The position numbers and the translations under genes are program-made. Positions 16,442 to 25,675 of a DNA stretch of 64,000 nucleotides are shown here, piece after piece; the stretch's first letter is position 1, and each line of letters opens with the position of its first letter. Source of the DNA: Deltaproteobacteria bacterium. GTDB lineage: Bacteria > Desulfobacterota > Desulfobacteria > Desulfobacterales > UBA5852. Under the pieces are notes generated by a model, which was not told the DNA's origin, did not search any database, and was given only the letters and a program-made list of their open reading frames with translations. The stretch lies in NCBI GenBank assembly GCA_020444045.1, contig JAHLLS010000003.1, forward strand, positions 186,001-250,000, written 5' to 3'.

Positions 16442-17806
16442 ATGAAGCTTTCCAGGATGTTCAATTCACCGATTGTGTTGCCCATTATCTTTTTTGTGAT
16501 CGTCATCCTGTTGGGATCCATCCTGCTCCATGGCTCCGAGAAGAACAAGATTGATGCGCTGTCATGGACCGATGCCGCCTTTACCGCGACGTCCGCGGCC
16601 TGCGTGACGGGGCTGGTGGTCGTGGATACAGGATCCTACTTTACCCAGTTCGGTCAAGTGACCATTCTGTTGCTGATGCAGATCGGCGGCCTGGGCATCA
16701 TGACCTTCACGAGCCTTTCCATCTACATCTGGCGGCGGCGAACAACGATCACGGACCGCATCGCGGTCGGCCAGATTCTTTTGCATGACGCCACCTTCAA
16801 TCTGGGTCGATTCCTCATCGAAATCGTCTGCTGGACCTTTGTCATCGAATCGGCCGGGGCGGTTTTGTTATGGCTGATGGACCCGGTCGCCTTTTCCCCC
16901 CTTTCAGCCCTCTTCCATTCCGTTTCCGCCTTCTGCAACGCGGGCTTCTCCCTGTTTCCAAACAGTCTTATGGGGTTTAAGGGCAGCTGGGACATCAATC
17001 TTGTTTTCATGGTCCTCATCGTGGTGGGCGGGATCGGATTTTCGGTGTTCGTGGAGGTTAAAAGCAACCTGGTGCGGCGCCTGACGGGTCGCCACATCCC
17101 GAGGGGGAAAGGCATCAGCTGGTATGCCAGGATTGTCATCCGTACGAGCATGATGCTGATCGTTTTGGGCTGGGCCGCCATCTATTTTGCCGAGTTCGTC
17201 GGATACAATCGCATGATGGCCACGGATGATGCCATTCTATCCGCGTTGTTCCAGTCTATCACCGCTCGGACCGCAGGATTCAATACCCTCGATATCGGCC
17301 GGATGACCAATGTTTCGCTCATGGTGCTGCTTTTCCTCATGTTCATCGGTGGAGCCCCGGGTTCATGTGCCGGGGGGATTAAAGTGACGACCTTGCGGGT
17401 TTTGGCGGCAGCGATGTGGTCTCAAATGCGTGGCAAGGCGCAGGCCAGTATCGGTAAGTACGCGATTCGCGAAAACGCGGTGAAAAAAGCGATGGTTCTG
17501 TTCATTCTGGCGTCCATGATCATTTTTCTGGCGGCCTTTCTGCTCGATTTTACGGAAGGCGGCAACAAACCTCATCTGGTGGTGCGCGGTCAATTTCTGG
17601 AAATTCTCTTTGAATCCGTGTCAGCCTTCTGTACGGTGGGGCTGAGCACGGGGCTGACGGCGAAATTGTCGGTCGCCGGCAAATGGATCATCATTTCTCT
17701 GATGTTCATCGGACGCCTGGGTCCTTTTGTATTAATCGCAGCCCTGCAGAGCGTGCAGGAAACCCAACATTATCGTCTTCCCGAAGAAACGCTCATGATC
17801 GGTTGA
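16442..17806 (+). CDS. ktrB: Potassium uptake channel subunit KtrB (TrkH family)
   Basis: 454 residues from ATG at 16442. It is the membrane translocator of a Ktr-type K+ (often Na+-coupled) uptake system. The four membrane-pore-membrane repeats each keep a filter glycine: SAACVTGLVV, SAFCNAGFSL, TARTAGFNTL and SAFCTVGLST. The gating loop appears in the third repeat region (GGAPGSCAGGIKVTT). The reading upstream to 16271 adds 57 non-hydrophobic residues and is not used. The regulatory subunit gene follows after 15 bp, so they form an operon. Confidence 0.95.
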   Translation: MKLSRMFNSPIVLPIIFFVIVILLGSILLHGSEKNKIDALSWTDAAFTATSAACVTGLVVVDTGSYFTQFGQVTILLLMQIGGLGIMTFTSLSIYIWRRRTTITDRIAVGQILLHDATFNLGRFLIEIVCWTFVIESAGAVLLWLMDPVAFSPLSALFHSVSAFCNAGFSLFPNSLMGFKGSWDINLVFMVLIVVGGIGFSVFVEVKSNLVRRLTGRHIPRGKGISWYARIVIRTSMMLIVLGWAAIYFAEFVGYNRMMATDDAILSALFQSITARTAGFNTLDIGRMTNVSLMVLLFLMFIGGAPGSCAGGIKVTTLRVLAAAMWSQMRGKAQASIGKYAIRENAVKKAMVLFILASMIIFLAAFLLDFTEGGNKPHLVVRGQFLEILFESVSAFCTVGLSTGLTAKLSVAGKWIIISLMFIGRLGPFVLIAALQSVQETQHYRLPEETLMIG

Positions 17807-17821
17807 CGAGGAGAGTGCGTT

Positions 17822-18478
17822 ATGGCGGCAAAACCGCAGATATGTGTGGTCGGTCTGGGGAAATTCGGATATAAAGTGGGCGCATCCCTCATCCATCTCA
17901 ATCACCAGGTGATCGGCATCGATTCGAATCCCACCAATGTGCAGCGCGCCCAGAAAATATTTCACCAGGTTTATGAAGCGGACATTTCGAATAAGCAGGC
18001 GCTGGAGCAAATCGGTTTTCGTGAGATCACCCATGCCCTGATCAGCGTTGGTGATTCGATTTCCACCAGCGCTATGACCACCATGTATCTGAAGGAGTTG
18101 AAGGTTCCCAATGTCTGGGTCAAGGCGATCACCGAAGACCACGCCACGCTGTTGCGCAAGATCGGGGCCGATGACGTCATCATCCCGGAGCATATCGCCG
18201 CCGCCCAACTGGCCGACAAGATTCATATCCCCGGGATCATCGAACGCCTGCCCTTTGATCCGGAAATGATCATCCGGGAGATGACCATTGACACACTGGA
18301 ACATCAAACGCTTCGCGAGATCGATCTGACCAACCGGCATAACTGCCAGATCATCGCCATACGCAAGCATCAGGAGACCCAATATCGTTATATCCCCAGG
18401 GCCGATGATGTGCTGACCGCAGGGGACAGTATTATCGTCATCGGCAAAAGCGCGTCTCTGACAAAGATCATTCCCTGA
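17822..18478 (+). CDS. ktrA: Potassium uptake regulatory subunit KtrA (RCK domains)
   Basis: 218 residues, KtrA length. An N-terminal RCK_N domain with the nucleotide motif VVGLGKFGYKVG and the acidic strand end GIDSNP is followed by an RCK_C domain (about residues 135-218). It forms the cytoplasmic octameric ring that binds ATP/ADP or NAD(H) and gates KtrB. ATG at 17822 follows GAGGAGAG and lies 15 bp after the ktrB stop. The pair therefore functions together; no second ktrB is present. Confidence 0.95.
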   Translation: MAAKPQICVVGLGKFGYKVGASLIHLNHQVIGIDSNPTNVQRAQKIFHQVYEADISNKQALEQIGFREITHALISVGDSISTSAMTTMYLKELKVPNVWVKAITEDHATLLRKIGADDVIIPEHIAAAQLADKIHIPGIIERLPFDPEMIIREMTIDTLEHQTLREIDLTNRHNCQIIAIRKHQETQYRYIPRADDVLTAGDSIIVIGKSASLTKIIP

Positions 18479-18551
18479 CCTAAGGCGTTTTAACGGCTGG
18501 ATGGTCACGCATCGGATGCGGAAGTACGGTTATGCAGCGATCGGAACGGGG

Positions 18552-18995
18552 TTATTCATCGAGGTCGTCTGACCATTGCCAGAAGGCCTCTGAACCGAAA
18601 GGTTTCGGGGGAGGCGTGGGATGCCGGCGGCATTCGTCTTCGTCGAGGCAGGCTTTGAAAAGATCCGGATGGATCGACACGGTGGTGTCTTCCGCTTCAG
18701 GGTCTTGGCTGTCCACTTCGGTAAATTTCCACGCCACGTCGCCATAGCCGGCGTTGCGGAATTCGTGGGATAGGGAAAGATTCCAGCGGTGATCGAGCTT
18801 GTCGATCGCGAACACCCTGCTGAACTTGATGTGACGCTGTTGTTCGCCGCTTCCGGTGATGGATATCCCCTGGACGGTTTTAAAACCGGTGAGTGCCTTT
18901 TCAGACAATTTGTCATTGATAAACCCCTGAACGTCCTCAAACGTGATGCCTTTGTTCAACAGCCCAATGACGGTCGTTCGGATCATTTTTCCCAT
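18552..18995 (-). CDS. Hypothetical protein, unrecognised
   Basis: 147 residues from ATG at 18995, which has AGGAG nine bases upstream. It is soluble, acidic at the C-terminus (HPDLFKACLDEDECRRHPTPPP, then a tryptophan-containing tail), with no signal peptide. The middle, GISITGSGEQQRHIKFSRVF, alternates polar and hydrophobic residues like beta strands. I recognise no domain. It lies alone between convergent ktrA and divergent hcp. GC-rich codons and a clean start support a real gene. Confidence 0.6.
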   Translation of the reverse strand: MGKMIRTTVIGLLNKGITFEDVQGFINDKLSEKALTGFKTVQGISITGSGEQQRHIKFSRVFAIDKLDHRWNLSLSHEFRNAGYGDVAWKFTEVDSQDPEAEDTTVSIHPDLFKACLDEDECRRHPTPPPKPFGSEAFWQWSDDLDE

Positions 18996-19282
18996 GCCGT
19001 GTTGCTCCTGGCGCGCACATTTTAATGCCGCGCAAATGCGGAAAGAACATCGTGAATTCATGAATACTATCAATAAGTGGCATAGGATAGGTCGTCGGAT
19101 GTGTCAAGCAGAAAAGTAAATGTAATGTACACTTATATGAAAATCGATATTAAATAAATTAATGATTTGCGAGAGGGCTGTCAAATGGGTGATAGCACAT
19201 GTCTACTTAGTAGCAATTTTTTTTGTGCGCCATTACCATGACAGCGACTCAGGAGTCGTTCGTCTCGATGTCGAATCCCTGG

Positions 19283-19296
19283 TTGACCTGGGTCAA
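19283..19296. promoter_or_regulatory. Perfect palindrome TTGACCTGGGTCAA upstream of hcp (CRP/FNR-type operator)
   Basis: TTGACC-TG-GGTCAA ends 70 bp before the hcp start. CRP/FNR-family operators have this form, and HcpR, a CRP/FNR regulator proposed to control hcp in sulfate reducers, is the obvious candidate (from memory). The rest of 18996-19366 is AT-rich with nothing else I can name. Confidence 0.6.
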
Positions 19297-19366
19297 TGAC
19301 TTTTCCTTTCAGGCAGTCCATCATGGTAACCATGCTCGCCTTTCACATACAATAAGGAGGACCGCT

Positions 19367-20995
19367 ATGTTTTGTTACCAGTGTGAACAAACGGCAAAAG
19401 GCACCGGCTGCACCGTACAGGGGGTTTGCGGCAAACAACCCGACATTGCGGCCCTGCAGGATTTGCTCCTCTATTCTCTCATGGGGTTGGCCCGGGTTGC
19501 GGTGGCGGGACGCAAAGTGGGTGTTTCGGACCGGGACGTCAATGTTTTTACGGTAAAGGCGGCCTTTTCGACCCTGACGAATGTGGACTTTGATGGGGAA
19601 CGCTTCTACGACTTGATTCACCAGGCCGTTGCTCTTCGTGAGGGGCTCAAAGCCAAGGTAAAAACCGCCGGTGGCGTCAGCGACTGGCATGAGGGGGCCG
19701 CCACTCTAAGCCCCGCAGACACCATGGCCGATCTGGTCGCCCAGGGTGAACAGGTCGGTTTGACATCCTATCCGGCGGACAACGCGGATGTCTTGTCTCT
19801 CAAGCATACCGTGCTTTTCGGCATCAAAGGGGTGAGTGCCTATGCGGACCATGCCTTGATTCTGGGCCAGGAAGACGAAAGCGTTTATGCCTATGTTCAT
19901 GAGGGGCTGGCCGCTATTCAAAGCGACGACCTCGGGCTTGAGGACTGGGTCGGGATGGCGTTGCGCTGCGGTGAGGCCGCCTACAAAGCTATGGAACTGC
20001 TGGATGCCGGCAATACAACCACTTATGGCCACCCGGTGCCCACCAAAGTCCCCCTGGGATATCGCAAAGGCAAAGCCATCCTGGTGTCCGGGCATGATTT
20101 GAAAGACCTGGAAGAGCTGCTGAAGCAGACCGAAGGCAAGGGCATTACCATCTACACCCACGGTGAAATGCTCGCCACCCATGGCTACCCCAAGCTCAAG
20201 CAATATTCGCATTTCTATGGCCAGTTCGGCACTGCCTGGCAGAAGCAGACCAAAGAGTTCGTTGACTTTCCGGGGGCCATTTTGATGACCACCAATTGCA
20301 TCCAGCGGCCGCGCAAAGAATATACCGCCAACCTGTTTACCTCCGGTATGGTGGGGTGGCCCGGCATACCGCATATCGCCGACCTCAATTTCCAGCCCCT
20401 TATCGACAGGGCGCTTGAGTTGCCGGGCTTTACGGAAGACCGCGTTGATCAGGAGGTCACGGTGGGGTTTGCCCGCAATGCCGTTCTGGGTGTAGCCGAC
20501 AAGGTTGTCGCGGCGGTCAAGGCCGGTGATATCCGGCATTTTTTCCTTGTGGCGGGATGCGACGGCGCCAAACCGGGCCGCAACTATTATACGGAGTTTG
20601 TCGAGAAAGTTCCCGGGGACTGCATCGTTCTGACGCTGGCCTGCGGCAAATACCGCTTTTTCGACAAAAAACTCGGCGACATCGGGGGCATCCCGCGTCT
20701 GCTGGATGCCGGGCAATGCAACGACGCCTATTCAGCCGTCCAGATCGCTTCGGCCCTGGCCAAGGCGTTCGATGTGGAGATCAATGCCTTGCCGTTGTCG
20801 CTGATCATCTCATGGTATGAGCAGAAGGCGGTCTGCGTCCTGTTGGCCCTGCTTCACCTTGGGATGAAGGGCATCCGGCTGGGACCGTCGCTACCGGCCT
20901 TCTTGACGCCGAACGTGCTGGATACGCTGGTGAAGAATTTCGATATCAAGCCCATCACAACCGCGGATGAAGACTTGAAGGCCATTCTGGGATAG
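19367..20995 (+). CDS. hcp: Hydroxylamine reductase / hybrid cluster protein (class I)
   Basis: 542 residues from ATG at 19367, preceded by AAGGAGG. The N-terminal cysteines C3, C6, C15 and C21 (MFCYQCEQTAKGTGC) have the Cx2Cx8Cx5C spacing of class I enzymes from strict anaerobes, binding a [4Fe-4S] cluster. Ligands of the hybrid 4Fe-2O-2S cluster are visible in CDGAKPGRNYYTEF, LTLACGKYRFF and GQCNDAYSAV. It reduces hydroxylamine and, in some organisms, nitric oxide, so it defends against nitrosative stress. The reading to 19223 would extend through the operator and is rejected. No hcr or ferredoxin gene is adjacent. Confidence 0.97.
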   Translation: MFCYQCEQTAKGTGCTVQGVCGKQPDIAALQDLLLYSLMGLARVAVAGRKVGVSDRDVNVFTVKAAFSTLTNVDFDGERFYDLIHQAVALREGLKAKVKTAGGVSDWHEGAATLSPADTMADLVAQGEQVGLTSYPADNADVLSLKHTVLFGIKGVSAYADHALILGQEDESVYAYVHEGLAAIQSDDLGLEDWVGMALRCGEAAYKAMELLDAGNTTTYGHPVPTKVPLGYRKGKAILVSGHDLKDLEELLKQTEGKGITIYTHGEMLATHGYPKLKQYSHFYGQFGTAWQKQTKEFVDFPGAILMTTNCIQRPRKEYTANLFTSGMVGWPGIPHIADLNFQPLIDRALELPGFTEDRVDQEVTVGFARNAVLGVADKVVAAVKAGDIRHFFLVAGCDGAKPGRNYYTEFVEKVPGDCIVLTLACGKYRFFDKKLGDIGGIPRLLDAGQCNDAYSAVQIASALAKAFDVEINALPLSLIISWYEQKAVCVLLALLHLGMKGIRLGPSLPAFLTPNVLDTLVKNFDIKPITTADEDLKAILG

Positions 20996-21020
20996 GCACA
21001 CAGAGGACTGAAGAAAAACA

Positions 21021-21056
21021 GGGGGCTGTCGGCATGTTGCCGGCCGCCCCTTTTTG
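21021..21056 (+). terminator. Rho-independent terminator after hcp, likely bidirectional
   Basis: GGGGGCTGTCGGCA, loop, TGCCGGCCGCCCC then TTTTT. An A-rich tract before the left arm makes it usable by the convergent ferritin-like gene too. Confidence 0.75.
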
Positions 21057-21115
21057 TCTTCGATGGCAAGGATTGTCCGTGACCGTGTCATGCCGCACGC
21101 GGCCATAAAACACGG

Positions 21116-21616
21116 TCAGAATGCCCAGAAATTATTGTCGTGCCAGATGCGCTCGGTTATTTCGCGGTCGAGATCCGACAGAAAGCTGAGATGGGACTGC
21201 TCCCAGCGGCTGAGCCAGTCGTATAGCGCTTTTTCCTCCGGGTCTTCAGCCGTGGCGGCACGGTCGGCGTAGAGGCGGATGGCTTTTTTTTCCATGGCCA
21301 TGGCCGCTGAGATGGCAGCGGCTTCATAATCGGCGGCTGCGATGGCATCCACCAGGTCGCTGGTTAACACCTTGTCGGCGATATTGTCGGCGGTATCGGG
21401 GGTATCCACGGGGGTAAAGCGCTCGGTGTCCCGGTAGGATTTGAATTGTCCGGTGAGGATGTTGATATGTTGAACTTCCTCATCCGCCATCAATTCGAAG
21501 AATCGCTTGACTTCGGGATGGGAGGCCTGCTCGGCGACCTGGCCATAAAACGCCTTGCCTTTCTTCTCCAGTAGGATGGCACTTTTCAGAATTTCCACGG
21601 TATGGGTGCTGGGCAT
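21116..21616 (-). CDS. Ferritin-like diiron protein, rubrerythrin family without rubredoxin domain
   Basis: 166 residues. Two ExxH helices give the diiron site: DEEVQHI (about residues 46-51) and WEQSHLSF near the C-terminus. Their partner glutamates lie in LLEKKGKAFY and AMEKKAIRLY. The C-terminal rubredoxin domain of classical rubrerythrin is absent, and residues 60-90 form a charged linker rich in DT. It probably detoxifies peroxide or stores iron. Convergent with hcp across a shared terminator. Confidence 0.85.
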   Translation of the reverse strand: MPSTHTVEILKSAILLEKKGKAFYGQVAEQASHPEVKRFFELMADEEVQHINILTGQFKSYRDTERFTPVDTPDTADNIADKVLTSDLVDAIAAADYEAAAISAAMAMEKKAIRLYADRAATAEDPEEKALYDWLSRWEQSHLSFLSDLDREITERIWHDNNFWAF

Positions 21617-21963
21617 GTTCTCGGTCTCCTATCGCCTGGGATTTAGCGGGCGGCCCTGAATAGCACAGCCAGGATTGGCTTCCTGCTATCCGGCCGGCGC
21701 CTGCATTAATGGTGGCATGAATAATGGAGGAATCTAAGACACCTGAGCAGGAAACTCAAGGGGGGAATCGTTAATATTCGCCTGGAGGCAAGTGCTTCTC
21801 TGGTTTCGATGGGCCGAATCTATTCGAAACATCACCAAGTTTATATTCGTTTGACCTTTACTACACTTCGCGATATGGGGCCAGGAGCACCTATATGGGG
21901 ATTTCAATAACGGTGTTCGGCATTGTCATAAGCCGTGCTATCACAGCAAAGAGGCGATACAGA
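21617..21963. other. Intergenic stretch before the bactofilin pair
   Basis: No gene is seen. TTGACC (about 21850) followed after 17 bases by TATGGG is a weak promoter candidate. Several in-frame ATGs before 21964 exist, but the residues they would add are not typical of bactofilins. Confidence 0.35.
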
Positions 21964-22377
21964 ATGGTTTTCTGGAGCAAAAACAAAAAAAGCACGACCC
22001 CGGCAGCCCGGGTCGAAAACGGCGATATGCCCGCAGAGGAAACCCTTATCGGCCCGGGGTGGCATCTCAAAGGCCGCGTCTATGGGAAAGGGGCGGTGGT
22101 CTTTCGACAGGTGTTCGAAGGCGAGTTGGAGATCCAGGGGCGGTTGACGGTCGACCCATCGGCAGCGGTGAAAGGCATGTTCCGCTCGGAAGAAATCCAT
22201 ATCCGCGGCGCCGTGGAAGGTTCACTGGAAGGTACGCGGATGGTGACACTTGAAACGTCGGCCCGGGTGGATGGCGATGTGACGACACCGCGGCTGCAGA
22301 TGACGGCTGGTGCCTACCTGAACGGCAACATTACCATGGAGGCTCCCCAGGCATCCCTCAAGCGACAAAGGACATAA
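21964..22377 (+). CDS. Bactofilin-family protein
   Basis: 137 residues from ATG at 21964 (MVFWSKNKKSTTPA). The middle is a repeating beta-helix pattern (LKGRVYGKGAVVF, LEIQGRLTV, VKGMFRSEEIHIRG, VEGSLEGTRMV), with unstructured ends. Bactofilins polymerise under the membrane and help place cell-wall or motility machinery. The next gene encodes a second bactofilin two bases later, and the pair may co-polymerise. Confidence 0.85.
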   Translation: MVFWSKNKKSTTPAARVENGDMPAEETLIGPGWHLKGRVYGKGAVVFRQVFEGELEIQGRLTVDPSAAVKGMFRSEEIHIRGAVEGSLEGTRMVTLETSARVDGDVTTPRLQMTAGAYLNGNITMEAPQASLKRQRT

Positions 22378-22379
22378 GT

Positions 22380-22781
22380 GTGGCAACAACGCCTGAAAAA
22401 CAATCCCCCTCCCTCTCAACGACGGGGACGAATTCCCTGGGACACGATGCTTCGAAGACATCGGCGGAACCCTTTTCCGTGATCAGCCGTGACATCTGTA
22501 TCGAGGGGGAACTCGAAGGCTCGGAAAACCTGACCATCGAGGGGCGGTTCAAGGGGCGCATCCAAAGTCAGGGTGACATTATCATTTCGGCCACGGGCAA
22601 CGTGGAGGCGGTCGTCCTGGCGCGTAATATCACGATCCAGGGGCGTGTGAACGGCAACATCGAGGCCCGGGAAGCCGTTGAGATACAACAGCAGGGAACA
22701 TTGATTGGCGATTGCCGTGCCCGATCGATCCAGATTCGGGAAGGGGCCCGTTTTGAAGGTCGTTCGGAAATCCTGAAATGA
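22380..22781 (+). CDS. Bactofilin
   Basis: 133 residues, starting at GTG 22380, two bases after the previous stop. It has the classic bactofilin core (VISRDICIEGELEGSENLTI, then EGRFKGRIQSQG, VEAVVLARNITIQGRVNGNI) with a disordered N-terminus. It is closer to canonical bactofilins than its upstream neighbour. The tight spacing implies translational coupling. Confidence 0.9.
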   Translation: MATTPEKQSPSLSTTGTNSLGHDASKTSAEPFSVISRDICIEGELEGSENLTIEGRFKGRIQSQGDIIISATGNVEAVVLARNITIQGRVNGNIEAREAVEIQQQGTLIGDCRARSIQIREGARFEGRSEILK

Positions 22782-22875
22782 TGCCGCAGGTGCGGCCGTT
22801 AGCAACCGGTTGCGGTGAGACTGTCTTGCGATCACCGTCTTTTCATAGTGGCCGGTGAAGTGCCCATGATGCCTG

Positions 22876-23082
22876 CTATCGCATGACATCGAACAGATGG
22901 TTGATCATGTCCATGCCATAGGTCGTGCGCATGAAATACACCAGCCCGCCAAGGACGACGAGGGTCAGAACCATGCCCCCTTTGTTGTCGCTGCGATCTC
23001 CCCGAAAAATCCGAAACAGAATGATCAGCCCTGCCAGGGCGCAAAGAGCGGTGGCTAAATTCACAAAATCGCCGGGTTCCAT
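22876..23082 (-). CDS. Small two-helix membrane protein, unknown
   Basis: 68 residues from ATG at 23082 (MEPGDFVNLATALCALAGL), preceded by AAGGAGAGA. Two hydrophobic helices (about residues 6-24 and 36-53) are separated by a basic RIFRGDRSDNKGG loop. No family recognised. It is convergent with the bactofilin pair. Confidence 0.6.
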   Translation of the reverse strand: MEPGDFVNLATALCALAGLIILFRIFRGDRSDNKGGMVLTLVVLGGLVYFMRTTYGMDMINHLFDVMR

Positions 23083-23302
23083 GTGATCTCTCCTTGATGT
23101 ATGATCGCGATGGGCATCGCCCAAAGCGCAGGCGCCATCATTATTCCGCTGGGATCGGCATGCCGGGGATGCCGGTACCCCAGGAACGGTTTACGGCCCG
23201 GGGGGAAAACGGGGCATCTTGACACCGTTCGATGGTCGCATGAGTATACGAAATCAGCTTTACCATGTAAATGCCATGATCGACAGGATATTCGCCACCC
23301 TT

Positions 23303-24220
23303 ATGAAACGTCTTGTGGGCGTCGTGCTGGCCGCCATACTGGTGCTGTGCCCCATGCGCATTGCAGCAGCCGTCCCTCACGCAGGGCCTGCATTGGAAAC
23401 GGATGTTGTCCGTGTGCTCTACCCACCGGGGCGTCTTGCCACGGCCGATCGAATCGCCGACCTCAGTCCGATGCTGTTGCGCGAATTGGAAGTGGCCACC
23501 GGATTGCCGTTCGATTTTCGGCCAACGGTCATACCGGCCTTCAGTCGACTGAATTTCCAGGGTATGGGCGGCCGTGATGCGTTTGTGGCCTTTGCTTTAC
23601 CGGAGCAGGGCCAGGTCGTTCTGGATATCTCCCGGTTTGAGCACCGGCCGGCCTTTTTTCGGTCGGTGCTCAAGCACGAGTACGCCCATCTATTGCTGCA
23701 TCGCCATATTCCATCAAGCCGTTTGCCGCGCTGGCTGGACGAAGGGATCGCCCAGCAGGTCAGTGACGGGTTGTCCGAATACCTGCCCGGCCGGTCGCAG
23801 ATGGTTTTGGGGGAAGCCCTGGCGACGGACCGGGTTTTTCCATTGGCGGCTTTGGCGGGGCCCTTTCCTGCCGATGCCTTCGACCTTCAACTGGCTTACG
23901 AGCAAAGTCGGAGTGTCGTCGGCTATATGGTCCAGCGTTACGGCGATCTTTTTTTGAAAGCGCTCATTTCTCACGTAGCCGATGGGCTTCCGGTCGGGCA
24001 GGCCTTCCAGACGGCCAGCGGTATTTCCCTGGCCGAATTCGAGGTGGACTGGCGCCGGCGGCAGAGGGCGCCCCTGGCGTGGCTGGGGCGCATCGCGGGC
24101 CATGTGTACGGGCTGCTTTTCTTTGCGGCGGCCCTGGCGACCGTTTTGGGCTATGGGCGTTATCGCCGGCGTCGCCGGGCCTATGACGCCGAAGAAGAGG
24201 ATGATGGACCGGAAGACTAA
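23303..24220 (+). CDS. Exported, membrane-anchored gluzincin (peptidase MA-like)
   Basis: 305 residues from ATG at 23303. A signal peptide occupies residues 1-24 (MKRLVGVVLAAILVLCPMRI). The zinc site HEYAH and a downstream glutamate in WLDEGIAQQVS match HExxH...E metallopeptidases of the MA-like type. A single C-terminal membrane helix (about residues 255-275) is followed by an acidic tail, so the domain should face the periplasm. Substrate unknown. Longer starts to 23219 precede the signal and are less likely. Confidence 0.85.
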   Translation: MKRLVGVVLAAILVLCPMRIAAAVPHAGPALETDVVRVLYPPGRLATADRIADLSPMLLRELEVATGLPFDFRPTVIPAFSRLNFQGMGGRDAFVAFALPEQGQVVLDISRFEHRPAFFRSVLKHEYAHLLLHRHIPSSRLPRWLDEGIAQQVSDGLSEYLPGRSQMVLGEALATDRVFPLAALAGPFPADAFDLQLAYEQSRSVVGYMVQRYGDLFLKALISHVADGLPVGQAFQTASGISLAEFEVDWRRRQRAPLAWLGRIAGHVYGLLFFAAALATVLGYGRYRRRRRAYDAEEEDDGPED

Positions 24221-24239
24221 GCGGGACCGATAGCCCTTT

Positions 24240-25385
24240 CTACCGGTTTATCACGGCCTGCCGCATGCGTGCCAGGGCCTCTTCCAGCAGGGCGCGGCGG
24301 CAGCCGAAATTTAGACGCACGTAACCCTCCGCACCAAAATCCTTGCCATCCGACAACCCGACACCGGCCGCTTCAAAGAAGGCGGTGGGGTTTTCCATTC
24401 CCAGGCCGCGGGCATCGATCCAGGCCAGATATGTCGCTTCCGGAAGGGTGGTCTGCAAGGGGGGGATGCGGCCGATTTCACGAAAGACAAGATCGCGGTT
24501 TTGCCGCAGATAATCCAGCAGGGCCATGTGCCACTCCCAGCCATGGCGGTAGGCGGCTTCGGCGGCGGTGTATCCCAGCACATTGACGTCCGGCACGATA
24601 CCGGCCATGGCCTGGCGGAAGCAGTGTCGAAGCCGGTCGTTGCCGATGACGGCAAAAGAACAGCCCAGGCCGGGAATATTGAAGGTTTTGCTCGGGGCCA
24701 TGAGGGTGATGCAGCGATCGAGAGCGGTTTGATGGATTGCTGCCGTGGGGATGTGCCGGCTGGCGGGGTCCAGGATGAGATCGCCGTGAATTTCATCGGA
24801 GCAGATCACCAGGTCGTGGCGTTCGCAGATATCGATCAGGTCCATGAGCTCGTCCCGCCGAAATGCCCGGCCCACCGGATTGTGCGGGCTGCACAGAAGC
24901 AGCAGGCGCGTCGCCGGCGTTAGGCGTGCTTCGAGGGCTTCCAGGTCCCAATGCCAGCCGTGGTCATCCAAATGCATGGGAACGGTAATGAGCTCCCTCC
25001 GGGCCAACTGCGGCGCACTCAGGAATGGCGGATACACGGGAACCGCCGTTACAACTGCATCGCCGTCGCTCCCGGCGGTGCGGCAGGCGACATTGATGCC
25101 GGTCACCAGGCCCGGCAGCCATACGATCCACTCCGACTGAATGGTCCAGGCGAATTGCTGCTGCAGCATATCCACAACCGTTTCGACAAGGGAAGCCGGC
25201 GGTCGGGTATAACCTAATACGCCGTGGTCGATCCGTTTTTTCAACGCATCCAGGACAGCGGTCGGCGGCATGAAATCCATGTCCGCCACCCACAGGGGAA
25301 TAATGTCTCGATCGGCGTATTTTTCCCATTTCAAGCTGGCGGTGCCCCGGCGATCGATGGGGCAATCGAAGTCAAAGGTCGGCAT
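24240..25385 (-). CDS. patB: PLP-dependent cystathionine beta-lyase / aminotransferase, MalY/PatB type
   Basis: 381 residues. The N-terminal PTFDFDCPIDRRGTASLKW and WVADMDF are typical of MalY/PatB. The PLP lysine is in MAPSKTFNIPGL, and the catalytic NP of PHNPVGR and SDEIHGD complete the fold-type I site. It cleaves cystathionine or other C-S bonds, releasing pyruvate, ammonia and a thiol. It converges with the gluzincin gene and lies on the strand of the downstream ace genes, but a terminator-like hairpin separates them. Confidence 0.93.
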   Translation of the reverse strand: MPTFDFDCPIDRRGTASLKWEKYADRDIIPLWVADMDFMPPTAVLDALKKRIDHGVLGYTRPPASLVETVVDMLQQQFAWTIQSEWIVWLPGLVTGINVACRTAGSDGDAVVTAVPVYPPFLSAPQLARRELITVPMHLDDHGWHWDLEALEARLTPATRLLLLCSPHNPVGRAFRRDELMDLIDICERHDLVICSDEIHGDLILDPASRHIPTAAIHQTALDRCITLMAPSKTFNIPGLGCSFAVIGNDRLRHCFRQAMAGIVPDVNVLGYTAAEAAYRHGWEWHMALLDYLRQNRDLVFREIGRIPPLQTTLPEATYLAWIDARGLGMENPTAFFEAAGVGLSDGKDFGAEGYVRLNFGCRRALLEEALARMRQAVINR

Positions 25386-25466
25386 GTAATGTTTGCGCTC
25401 CTGTTCGTGAGGTATTCAGGTTGGTGAACGGTGGCGAGATATCAGGTTTTAACGGAGATGAAAAGA

Positions 25467-25500
25467 CCCAAGCCGTTCCAGGGTAATGAAACGGCTTGGG
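25467..25500 (-). terminator. Hairpin terminator on the minus strand
   Basis: CCCAAGCCGTT, an 11-base-plus loop, AACGGCTTGGG: an 11-bp perfect stem. On the minus strand it is followed by TCTTTTC. It lies 280 bp beyond aceA and just upstream of patB, so it may end the glyoxylate transcript. Confidence 0.65.
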
Positions 25501-25675
25501 AGGACACTGTAAGATGATGGATCTATCACAAATATTTCATGAAATCTTTCCTACAAATGTTGTAAAGATAACGATATCCATTTGTTGTCGCTTGGAATGG
25601 TTTCATCAAGGAGAGGACGATTTGTCACCGATCTTTTTCGGTTACACTTAGCAAAGATTTCACCCGAAGGGCGCT

